Source of the DNA: Eutypa lata
Lineage: Eukaryota > Ascomycota > Sordariomycetes > Xylariales > Diatrypaceae
Reading direction: 5' to 3'
Length of the DNA stretch: 64,000 bases
Assembly (NCBI GenBank): GCA_022661535.1
Contig: JAKULF010000018.1
Coordinates: forward strand, 62,001 to 126,000
Below, one piece after another: positions 1 through 10,934 of the stretch. The notes beneath the pieces are model-generated. The model searched no databases, was not told where the DNA came from, and was given only the letters and a program-made list of their open reading frames with translations. Positions within the stretch are counted from its first letter, which is position 1. Each line of letters opens with the position of its first letter. A program made the translations under genes and the position numbers.

Positions 1-920
1 CGTACGAAGCGGATAAAGCCTGTGCGGAGGAGGCCCGTTAGCGCCCCCTCGGGACAGGGGTAGACATCAACATACGATTCGGAACGATGCCGCTTGGTTG
101 GTTGCAGTGGGGGATCTTATATAGTCTATAGTCTGTCTCATAAGGATTCATCGGACGATGAACCTTAAGGGGGACCAACTGTTACGGCACCAAGTGTGGG
201 CAGTTTACTATATAAAGCTATGCAAGGTGGTTAGCTCCAGAGCTAACAACATTCCACTTTGGTGGTGTAGTGGTATAGCCCTTGCATTTTGTACCGTCAC
301 AGTGTCACTTTCGTCAGATATTCAATACTCGCATAAACTTCATGGCATAGAGTGAGGAAGTCGTTACAATGACATCTACCGCCCGAAAAAGGCCGGTGGT
401 AGCTAGACGTAATTGTGCATACGCGGATTCGGCCTTCTTCGGAGAATTATGATAGGGGGGTTGGATATGCGTGGTAATCAGTTAGACAGTCGTATATTTG
501 GCCAATCTCTAGCTACAATGCGATTATTTGTCATTGTTTTGCTTTCAATACAACCTGTCTCGTCGGTCCTTGCATCGGCATCTGCTCAAAATAAGGGAAG
601 GGGGGTGTGGTCGTTCTTGGCGTCACCCCTTGGCCTTCGGTATCACAAGACTGATAGTTATGTTACATCACAGCGACATAGGCCTTGTCAGGTTGTATTA
701 ATGACCAAAGTATGTCACATGCAAAGGTTTATTCCCTGATAGCGTCAGGGAGCCTCATGACCACCATTGCCTACGGTTCACATTTCTTTAAAATTGACCA
801 AGTCTCCAAAGAATCCTACCTATTTCTCTCGGTGACGTGTCCAAGCTCTTGTCTTTACCATAGCATCAAGATTTCATATATACTGCAAATAAAAATTGGC
901 AACATCACTTACTGCACATT
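1..920. other. Gene-free left end
   Basis: I see no recognisable gene here. The open frames are short, uninterpretable and unlike the coding style of the confirmed genes. The last 200 bases are presumably the promoter of the hydrolase gene that starts at 921. Confidence 0.4.
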
Positions 921-1831
921 ATGCGTATTCTCTGCCTCCACGGAACTGCGATAAATTCCTCCATCTTTCGGTCTAAGACGGAAAGGTTACGGTCCTTCCT
1001 ACCACAGGACTATTCATTCGAGTGGTTTGAAGGTGACTTCACTATAGTGCCCCAAAAGGCGCTCTCGGATGTTTACCCTGGTCCATATCTCACTTACGTC
1101 GACCTCTTGGCGACGGATCGCATAGCTCGTGCTCTGTCCCGAATAGAGCAATTTATCGAGGATGAAGGGCCCTTTGATGGCATAATGGGTGTCTCAGAGG
1201 TATGTTATCATGATATTAGGTTAATAAGGCTCCCGTGCTAACATAAGACAACCAACAGGGTTCGATGCTCGCCTCGGCCCTGATTCTCAAATATCAGATG
1301 GAGAACCCGTTTGATAGTCCGCTGTTCCGGTTCGCCATCTTTGTTAGTGGCACACTTCCATTCAGTTGGACTAGTACGGCTGGTCAGGATGTCTTCGGCT
1401 TAATCATCGGTGATAATCCCCTTAGTACAGATGCAGCAGACTGGCAATATCAGAGCAAATACGCTCTACTTTCTCCAGAGCCCCTTAAAAATTCGCCCGC
1501 GAGGGTACTGGCCGACATGTTCCCGACTTGGAAGAAAAGGAGAGAAACTCTCGTTAGTCTGGTCAAGGACCCCGATAACAACTACATGAAACCTCATTGT
1601 TTCCACCCGGATCTACACTATGAGCGAATCAACATCCCTACGGCGCATGTGTGGGGATCACAGGATTTGTTCAAGTCGCACGCGCAGCTCCTCGTCAGAT
1701 TATGCGATGAATCACTCGCTGCAACCTACGAGCATTCTGGAGAACACGATGTGCCGCAGAAGTTAGAGGAAAACAGAATTTTCGCTCAAATATTCCAGAA
1801 GACTGTCCTGAGAAGCGAGTTTTCAATATGA
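921..1831 (+). CDS. FSH-type serine hydrolase (alpha/beta hydrolase), 283 aa
   Basis: Two exons, 921-1199 and 1259-1831, are joined by a 59 bp phase-0 intron (GTATGT...CAACAG). The protein opens with the FSH1-family start 'MRILCLHGTAINSSIF'. The nucleophile elbow is G90-V-S92-E-G94, and the splice junction falls exactly between Glu93 and Gly94. The likely acid is Asp229 (GSQDLF) and the likely base His256 (GEHDVP), so the triad is complete. About 280 residues is slightly longer than yeast Fsh1 (about 240). The family contains general serine hydrolases and also the product-release hydrolases of polyketide clusters (LovG type). No polyketide synthase lies in this window, so the substrate cannot be named. 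The reading frame is intact, although the surrounding DNA is gene-poor. The family call is firm; the role is unknown. Confidence 0.88.
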
Positions 1832-3214
1832 GAGTTAGATTATTAGTGACGTGGACTACATTCAATTATGTATTGTATCAATGATGGGCAAAGCAAATCG
1901 AGTTAATCCGATAGAGCTAGCATGTAAGAGGGTAATGGAACAAGTTACTTCTAACTGACACAAAACCGTCTTGTAAAAAACATAGTCAGTGTTCCCGGGG
2001 GTAACAAACATACCACCACACCTTGCCATATTTAAGAGCTTTTAGCAGAGGATGATTCCCCATTTTTGCAATAGCGAACCATTCAGTCAATAGCGAGTAA
2101 GCGAAATTCATGACTGTCTTTAAACGCAGCTGGTTTGAATAGACATATTTGGCAAATAAATCGTAAGAGATATGTTCCCTCAAAAGCAAAAATAAACGAT
2201 GGTGAAGTGCGTCTTATAGGGGGCCTGTGTAGCAATGGGCTATATATATCCCAGAGCCTTATAAAGTAGTTAATGAAGCCTGTGCGATGTATACTGTTGG
2301 TATCTAAGCTGGAAATATCTTCTACCTCAGAGTGGTCGAATTTCAGGCTGATGGAACAAAATCATCATCTTCCACCTAGAGGCATCATAAGTGGTGCTGG
2401 CCACGTACAATGAACCTTAAAGTCCATGATAGCCCTTTGACTCGGCTCTTGATATTTTTTTAAGTTACCCGTGCCTCCTGCCTATCAGTGGTAGAAAGGT
2501 TGGGAAGACCGCAATTCGAGCATACATGTTTTCCTCCTCCTTTTCTTTGGAATACCACATTATCAAAGCCTGACAATCGTGACACAACTTATGGAATCTA
2601 AGCACTGAACCATGTCGATCTGCAATCCTCATTAGGTAGTATCTAGCATGCCACAAGATTTGACTAGTATAGACGGTCGGCTTGAAAAGATATGTGCATG
2701 ATGACTACGTGTAGCACCGCATATCTCACGTTCTACTGAACCCGGGGCCCCGTTTATTCGCATTTAAATGGCTATATTATGCCAGCGTTACTTGGTTATG
2801 AAACTTAAGCTGCCACTCACTGATTAAAGGAGATTTTCATCCATATAGGGGTAGATGCGCTATAGTTGAGCTGGGAGGTTCAAATGGTGATTTAATGCCG
2901 CTGTGTAGAGGTCATATTAGGAGCTAGTTGTGTCGGTAGATGAGAGCACGCCTCCGCCATCTGTACGATAAAAACCTTCGATATTACTAACTCTTCATTT
3001 GATTTGATTCGATTCGATTAATATTAATATAAATGGTCGATGTTAAGTCGAGAAGTAAACAGACGGGGGGTGGCGTTGCATAATTATGAGATAATTATCT
3101 ATAGATGTTGTTTATATAATCAACTACCTACCTATAGGATGTTAAATATTAAAAAGAACGGGAAAATAGAAGATCTGGCGATCAAACAATGAGGAGATCG
3201 GACAAAAAATAAAG
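1832..3214. other. Gene-free interval
   Basis: No recognisable coding sequence. Two short minus-strand open frames (1986-2189 and 2465-2656) match nothing I know and are probably chance. The tRNA terminator lies at the right edge. Confidence 0.4.
3203..3208 (-). terminator. RNA polymerase III oligo-T terminator
   Basis: A run of six A on the plus strand (six T on the transcribed strand) lies 6 bp beyond the 3' end of the tRNA gene. This is the usual position and form of a Pol III stop. Confidence 0.65.
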
Positions 3215-3322
3215 TGACAAGAGTGGGATTTGAACCCACGAGGATTGCTCCACCAGGAAATTGCTAACTTGCATGTTAAGGTGGCCTTAACCTGGCGCCA
3301 TAACCAACTCGGCCATCTTGCC
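3215..3322 (-). tRNA. tRNA-Leu(AAG) with intron
   Basis: On the minus strand the 7-bp acceptor stem GGCAAGA pairs with TCTTGTC (one G-U pair) and the discriminator base is A. The T arm is GTGGG-TTCAAAT-CCCAC. The anticodon stem is CCAGG/CCTGG, with a loop starting TTAAGG, so the anticodon is AAG (reads CUU, Leu). A long variable arm marks a class II tRNA. An intron of about 26 nt follows the base 3' of the anticodon, the standard nuclear position. It contains CCTTAA, which can pair with the anticodon loop TTAAGG as expected for a tRNA-endonuclease substrate. Confidence 0.9.
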
Positions 3323-4643
3323 CGATGTTGAATTTCTAGTTTCTTATTGGCGTATATGAAGTATGACTACACTACATATGTACGTAGCTAAGTATAGTAG
3401 CATCAGGTACGTACCTAGCAGCTAAAAGTGGCCCACGGCAAGATTATTATAGTAGCCGCTACTTAGCCCCTGACTAATTCAGGAGCACACAAATTCCACT
3501 TCCTCACACTACCTATGCTGCTGTAGTTACGTATTAAATTTTATAATTACTGATAAGTACGGTGTCTTACCATAACTTCGCTGGTGAGATGATTTTCTAC
3601 ACTAATAAATTATCCTTGAGGTGCACATGTTTAAGGTCTAACTAACTAACTAGGTTAGCTACCTCCCTACTTAGGGAGCAGGTATTCTGGTGTGCAGGCT
3701 TCTCGACCAGTAGTATCATTATAGAAGGCCACGAGGTTCTAACTCCTCAGAAATACCATCGTTAATTCATTGAGCTATATTAAGAGAAATCCTTTGGTGC
3801 GCCATTTGTCGCATATTATAGTGTAACATCACTAGATGCCAATGCTACCTTCTATTTGGTCTGGTGAACCTGAATTGCACCTGGGCGCTCCTGGCTCGCG
3901 TATTTCTATGCAGTGAGGACTGGAATTGGCTCGTAAATGACAGTATAACCTCCGCCTATGCTCTCTTAGAGTTCTAATAGCCATGAAGATCATGCCTAAG
4001 ACTATGTTGACTATACTGTGCTGGGAAGACCTCAAGCGAATGAGCTTTGGGAATAAAGAGCAACTGTTGAAAGCTTACACATTTATGTACAAGGTGCCGC
4101 TTTATTAAAATTATTAAGCCATCAATTCTGTTATGGACACCAAACAGCCTGCCTATATTTTGTAGGAGTAACTGATCCCCGCCTTGCCTGACATTCAGAT
4201 ACACATCTTATAAGTATTTAGCGTACTAACCATCGTAGTTAACACACCTTTTGCAGCTATATTATGAGATATAGCAAACTACTGTTGACATATCCCTCTA
4301 TATTGTGATTCTTAAAGGTCCAATACAAAGCTCTACATACCCCGCTAATAATATCCTTTCCATGCAGCCAATAGTCTACGCCATAAACCCAGTTCTTCTA
4401 ATAACTCCCCCGACTCCGGTTCTGTCCAAGTGTCTAGACCGCATTGTAATAGCCCATAACAAACAATCAAAGCGCTATATCCTTTGCAAAAGCTGCCGCC
4501 CACTGGATGCAAATCGTCTTATATATCAAAGTAACCAATCAGGCGTAGCTAGTTTCTGTAACCCGTAAACACCAATCGGGCTTAGAACGCCCGTATACTG
4601 AACATTATATCTCAACAGAAGTCGACTATTTTTTCATGATACT
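3323..4643. other. Gene-free interval
   Basis: No recognisable gene. The open frames at 3832-4204 (minus) and 4305-4568 (plus) have no family features. The right end is the 3' flank of the desaturase gene. Confidence 0.4.
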
Positions 4644-6261
4644 TCAGCTAGCTGGAACAGGCTCGAGGGGCTCAACGCCGTCATGCTTCCGTTGCTCGAT
4701 GACTCGGAGCCTCTGCGCTGGAGTGACGTATTTGACGTGCTCGACACCACCATCGAGTACACCGACGCGCATCATAGCGAGCAACTGCATTAGGTGAGTT
4801 AGTTTCATAGGGAGTACACACGGCTTCAGAGGTCAAGATATGCTTACGTTGTGCGCTGCGTTGGAGTGTTCATACACGCCGCCACTAAAGGCGCTGCTAG
4901 CATCCTTTCCGACGTGCCGCATGAGGATCGAGCGACCGCCCGGGTGTTTCTCTTCGAACCCAGAGACATCGTGGATATAGCCGTTGATCAAAACAAGCGG
5001 GGTCATCTCCGACTCTTTCTGGTCTGTATATTTGGTAAGCTCCCGCCTTGTCCCTCCAGTCAATGGTGAACTTACATGTGTCCCAATCCACAACGGGCAA
5101 TTCCTTAGATCCAGGCGGCCATAGGATATCATCTTGCTCGGCTCTTAACTTCTTCAGGCTCATGGTGAGCGTTCCCTTCTTGATCTCGTTTTCAGGGAAC
5201 GTCTGTAGGTTCGTGGATAACCTCAGATATTCAGACAGCTGAATGAACCATTTGGTAGGGTCATATTGGTACCACTTGATAGCATTCCGGTAGTCGACAG
5301 GGAATTGGTGGTGGAAGTTATGATATCCTTCACCCATGGTGACGATGGCAGTGAAAAAATGGTTGCGGGGCGTATGCTTGTCATCGAACGGAGCCTCACC
5401 AAGCCAGTGGGCAAGAGAGTTAATGCAGAAGACGGACTATTGAAAGGTGAGTACATGGGCGGTAGAAACTGAAGCGGGAAAATACGCACGTGGTGGGTAA
5501 CGGTCAAACGAAGAAGTGTGGAATAGAATAGACCACCAGCCCAGTCACCCCAGAAGTAACCGGGAATCACTGTGGGGAGCACAAAGGCAAGCCACGGGAA
5601 GATCTTGAAGTAGTGCCTGTGTTGGAACATCACAAGCTTGTTGGCCTTCAGGTCGCGGATATCAGTAGGTCCGGGCGGTATTTCTTTCCTGAAGATGATC
5701 TAACCCATGTGCGTCCAGAAAAACCCTTCATCTGCGCTGTGAGGATCAAATTCGGTGTCAGTGTAGCGATGATGAGCACGATGCTCCCTCGCCCACCAGA
5801 GGGCGGACCCCTGGGATGCCGAAGCACCGCCTATGAGAAGGAACAAATGAAGAGGCGTAGACGCGGTGTATGATCGATGAGAGTATAGCCGGTGAGCGCC
5901 TTGTGAAATGTTAGTTCCATTCTCCCGAGTCAATAATTAGTTCAAAGACATACCCGCAGTGATACCTGTCGACGAGTTAGATCAAGTTCATGCAGCAGAA
6001 ATGCATCGGGAATCATGGGCACGCACCTAACATAGAGAAGATGTACATCCAGATAGAAAACAAGAGTGTTTTTGTCTGTAGTGGTGTATAAGCCGCCCCA
6101 TAGAGCCCCACGACGGGGGAGAGTGTCAAAATAATTAGACTCTCCCATTTAATCCGGCTGAACAAGCTCTGCTTTCTAGGTGTCGACGGAAGGTTGGATT
6201 GAGACTTGGGTTCAATGAGAACCTCCGCAGCCGCGGTAGAAACCTTGGTTTGTGTCATCAT
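4644..6261 (-). pseudogene. Delta-9 acyl-CoA desaturase with C-terminal cytochrome b5, in-frame TAG
   Basis: Six exons in order: 6261-6027, 5965-5954 (12-nt micro-exon), 5899-5490, 5436-5076, 5023-4848 and 4784-4644, giving 444 codons. The product is the ER stearoyl-CoA (OLE1-type) desaturase that makes oleate and palmitoleate. The three histidine boxes are present: H85RLYSH90, H122RAHH126 and H258NFHH262. A fused cytochrome b5 domain follows, with its HPGG heme motif at H366 and a second heme ligand near H392. The length suits the family. The oddity is TAG at 5702-5700 (codon 149), just after 'FFWTHMG', where the family has Trp. All later codons stay in frame and conserved, and every splice site is intact. 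TGG to TAG is a C-to-T change in CpA context on the other strand, as RIP mutation or a sequencing error would give. Taken literally the gene makes a truncated, inactive protein lacking the third histidine box and b5 domain. Confidence 0.85.
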
Positions 6262-9200
6262 CGTGTATTAGCTTGTTGATGCAGTGATTCCTAGCGGACT
6301 GGAGCCATGCAGACGAAAGGCGCGGAGTAGGGAAGCCTCTTATACATCAAACCGACGACCTTGTTCCGGATCCGCGTGGAAGCTATAGAGGGACTCGATG
6401 CTTTAGGATCTGCGGCGATAAGATTAGTTCGCACATACACGATCATCACTCACGGTAGTTGAGAGCGTCGTCAAAAAGTCCGGCCTCGCGTCAGCGTCTG
6501 ACGCCCGATAAGCGGCAGGAGGCATCTTCCGCAACGGTGATCGAAGGATCATTGACGTATGTAATGCGGCTCAAAGACATCGCGGCTTGTCCGTCCGGGA
6601 CTGCAGATGTCAGATAAGTAAGCAGATCTGCACCGGCTTCTCAGCAGCCTATAGAGTGCTACATAACTGTTATCAATACAACTCTCAACGGAGTAGTAGG
6701 TAACACATACACATTTCAAAAAGGGCCTTCTAGAGACGTATCGAATCTGATGCGTGTTATAGCTAACATATAGACTCTCTTGGATATCTGGCCATAAGCC
6801 CGTATAAAGAATCAAACTGTTTCCATTGGTAAAGCTATCAGGTTTCCCCGAGCCCAAGCGCCCACCACACATACCACGAAGTGATGAACTGTTAACATGT
6901 ACAAGGAAGATGTCAGAAGGGTCTTACCGCGGGGCCCGTAGGCAGATTGAACCCATCATACTAAGATATATCACTATGAATCTAGGGTGAGCAGGGTGAG
7001 ATACATATATTCCCCTCTTTAAAGTTAATAGCTGTCGTTCTCTGCGATTGGACCCGCTCGTGAACCCCGTCGGCATTAAGCTTGACCTGCTTATGTCAGG
7101 CATGATGTGGTCGGCCCCGGCAATCTGTGTGATCGGCCCCTCCAATTGCTAGATCCAGAAGATGCTTATCAAGGTCATCAACCGCAGTGCTTGCGCGTAG
7201 AGTGCTCTAGTAGGTTTCTAGAAGTAATTAATCTACAACTACAGCTGACATTGTGGATCTACCTGAGTTACAGGATCGACACGAGAAGGAAACAGTGGTG
7301 CAAGTGGCTATAGCCTATGGATAGAGTAGTAAGGTGAAACTGAGCAGCAAGTCGGTTTCGGTAGGTGGTGTTGCTGACATACCATCTTATGATATAGTTT
7401 TCTTTCAAACTATGCGGTTCACGTACCACGGCATGTGGTAGAGAACCAGTATTAAAAATCAGCTGCTGACAATGCGAATACTACCACGGATTCAATTTGC
7501 CCATAACCCCGTGCACAGCCCCCTCTGCCATATATACAAAAAGCCTTCTGCAGCAGTCAGAGACCCATACTATTAACTCCGCATCCATCGTAAATTTCTA
7601 ATCTGTGCTGAGCTTTGTAAGCGCGCGATGTTGGGTAATTCTTTCATTGCACTGCTATCAATACCGTCAAGTAGATATGGATCGGAGCATATAGACCGGT
7701 ATTTACCACTTTCTTAGTCGGACCGCGGAAGATAGGAACCTATAATTTGGAGCCTTTTAAGTTTGTCAGATTACTGTCCAGTCCTATACTAACCGCCGGA
7801 ACATGATGGGTCCATTTTTTACGGTCACTGTTACTACGTACGTAGACAGCGGCACGGGGTAATGCGGATATTCCCATATCTGCCACTCCCCCTTTGTGTT
7901 TTCTCCGTAGCCAAATGCCGGCGAACGGAGGGTCAATACGTGAATTAGGACCCATTATATGCTATTGGACTTATTAGTAACTTTATACATACATAAAGAT
8001 CTCCGGAAGAGGATGAGGTACAGTAACACTTGCACATCGACACATGAAAACGTGGGGTAATACTCCATATTAGGCCTGTGTTGATCCTTCTAAGAATACA
8101 TCATGTTAGCGCTAGTCCGGCATTTGCTTGAAGATCTACATTCCATTCCCTACGAAGGCAGGAAGGCAGGCCAGTATACTTACATAGTAACACTGCCCGG
8201 CTGTGTAGGTATATAAGTGGATAGATATCCCTGCACACTTAATTCTTTTATATATTGTCGATCTTTTAATAATAACTAAATAGGATACGATTACATGACA
8301 GTTCAGTTTTGGTATATCGATTCGTGATTATTAACCCGCTTAAAATACTGCTCGACATTATCTATATTCGTATGTCCATGTATTCGGCTGTTAGATGAAA
8401 GACTCGTAGATTTCTCTAAAGCACTCCTACCGCTACAGTTGGGAGGGGGGTCGCAGGACCAAGGTTCAAACGAGATACTGACATTATCCTGGCGAGATCG
8501 GCATATTAGCTGAAATTATATGAACCTTAGGTCTCACTATGATATTTTCGTTTAGGTAGCTGAATACCCTTCCAGGGCTACATCAAGACGGACTTTGGAA
8601 TCTATGCGTGGGGGAAACACTACATGATACAATACAAGATCGTAGTCTAGACGTGGCCTTGCATAATCATGCAACTACTCTTCTCATCATTTCTATGGCC
8701 CCATGAGGAAGTAATACTTGGTGTTTCCTACGTGCCAAACTTGATAGCTTTGATAACCCACATAGGAAGTTCTTGGTCACCATAGATAATTTTACTGGTT
8801 AAGGTAACTACTGCTCTGCCGTCTACTGTATGGAAAGACAAAAATATCTCGCTACCACAAGAAAAAACGACTGATGTATAGAAAGGGTTATTCTAACGAG
8901 GTGCCATTTGTGCAAGACTTGACACAAACCTGAGTTCGGAGTAATACGACTCGTCACTTTCCCTGGAAGGTATTGCCAAGCTATCTGACTCTCGAGCCTA
9001 CCTTTGCATATCCACGATATCTTCTTCAAGCAAATCGTTGGGGACAGGGGTCTAATCTGGCCTCTCACTACATTGCTACAGCACACCGGCACATGTAGGA
9101 CTCCGTACGTATACGCACCTAACCGATAAGCCATTCTTACCCCTCTCTCGAGAACTTGAACCTGCAGTGCAACGTCAGTATCGCTGGGCAATTTTTTTAT

Positions 9201-10934
9201 TTTATTGTAACACAAAACATTATGTGAGCATTTATTGGGGGTCTGGAGTAGGTAATGGCCGATCAACACGTATTGCAGCTCAGCTCAGTCAGCTCTAATC
9301 GTGCAACCAATCGGATACGATGTGTGACATTACGCAATGCCGTGGGACCTGACTCAGCCGAGGGTTCCTAAGCCACGGGTTCCCACGTGTAACCTAAAAA
9401 TGTCCGCCTATCCGAAAAGCTTAGCTAACATGAGTTTGTAGAACAGAGTCTAGTAGGGCTGAAGACTCTAGGGCAAGTCTAATTGAAAAGATAGAAGTGT
9501 GTACAGGTACAAAAGCAGTTGGTCTTCGATAGACCAATAGTTTCACGAGGCGGCCACTAGCAAGCTATCTTGACGACACCACGCTTACATGATTATAAGC
9601 CCTTTGTCGTATATCCCCTTACGAGCAGGCATATCTCCATAGGCAGTCGTGGTAACTATGTACTTGCTAGTCCGATAATGTAGGACAAGCCCGGAAATTC
9701 GTACCCCAAGGAGGTAGAGATAAGGAAGGTCCGAGATCTGACATACCCTCATTGCCCTAAATATCCAAGCATCCAGAGTTTAAAGCGAATGCTAAGGCAT
9801 GGCTTTATAACATATGGGAATAACTATGCAGACTTTAGACCCGGAGCAAATCCTCTAGTATTGCCCTTCACCTATAGTTCATTATTGTTTCTGTTAGACT
9901 TTAGATTCAAGATTAATTACGCACTATTAGCCTATGTCGGGTATATGGCCTTATTGCGAATTATCCTATCTCGACATTAGCGTCCGTACTTGTTAGAGCT
10001 ACATATAAAAGTTGCTAGCGATTCTAGGTTTATAATTCGGAATGTTACTTTAAACATAAATCTTATATCTAAAATGCTAACTACTCGATATATCAAGAGG
10101 GAGCACGGGGATTTGGATAAAGCGAAGGTTAATAATTTTCTTATATCTCTAAGTACTTAGATGCCGTACCTTTGATATTTGCTTTTACCCTTTCACAATA
10201 TCATTGTCATTATTGCTAAGGTGAATGAATCCTTTAAGGTTCGTTAGTGACGTATTCCTTTCCCGAATGTCCTTTATTAATCCGAAGTAAGGATTGTAGC
10301 AACTTACTTGGATTATGAACTGACTTTTCCTTAAGGGACACGTACTATGGAGAGCGAAACACAAGTTTTCACCCAGCGTAATATCAAAACCTGCAACATG
10401 GCTTACATAGACATAGACATAGACACTTATACCGGACTCTTCATCATCGAGTTATAGTAAAATAACAAGTTCCCTAAAGGAGAAGAAACTTCACTATAGG
10501 AGCTTCATAGACAGAATAGCACATATTAAAAATCTTCTTAAACTAAAGTTCCAGCGAGTAAAGAAGAAATATTCAGTTGCCTCCCTATAGCGTATCCATC
10601 GTGATTATAACATAAAGGAGGGATGCTTAGTGTAATGACTAAAACTACGAAAGGGGAATATACATTTTCCACTTTGAAATCGAGAGCTTTGATGTTCCAT
10701 TTCAGAGAAAATCATTGGTAACGCAAATCATTACATGCGTATATCATATGCCCTCATACGCTAAATCTATCCAGGTGACAATAGTCACCGTGAAAGGGGT
10801 ATGCTCAAGACTTAAAAACTAAGTATATACATTATAGATAGAAGTGCCTTCCTTTTATGATGATGCAGCAATGGTAATAGCAATGTACGGGCGTACAGAG
10901 CAATAAGGGGAAGTGGCTTGTGTGCCATACCTCC
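6262..10934. other. 4.7 kb gene-free region
   Basis: This stretch is mostly short, TA-rich, stop-dense sequence. The first 300 bases left of 6600 are the probable promoter of the desaturase. A 148-codon minus-strand open frame (8823-9269) resembles no family I know. I see no terminal repeats, transposase motifs or RNA genes. It could be decayed repeat sequence, but I cannot show this by eye. Confidence 0.4.

Noticed and set aside
8823..9269. 148-codon open frame, minus strand, in the gene-free stretch
   Set aside because: Composition and residue order look random, with no domain, signal or family match; isolated frames of this length are expected by chance in several kb.
10408..10426. Three tandem acatag units
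   Set aside because: Too short to be meaningful; expected by chance in AT-rich DNA.
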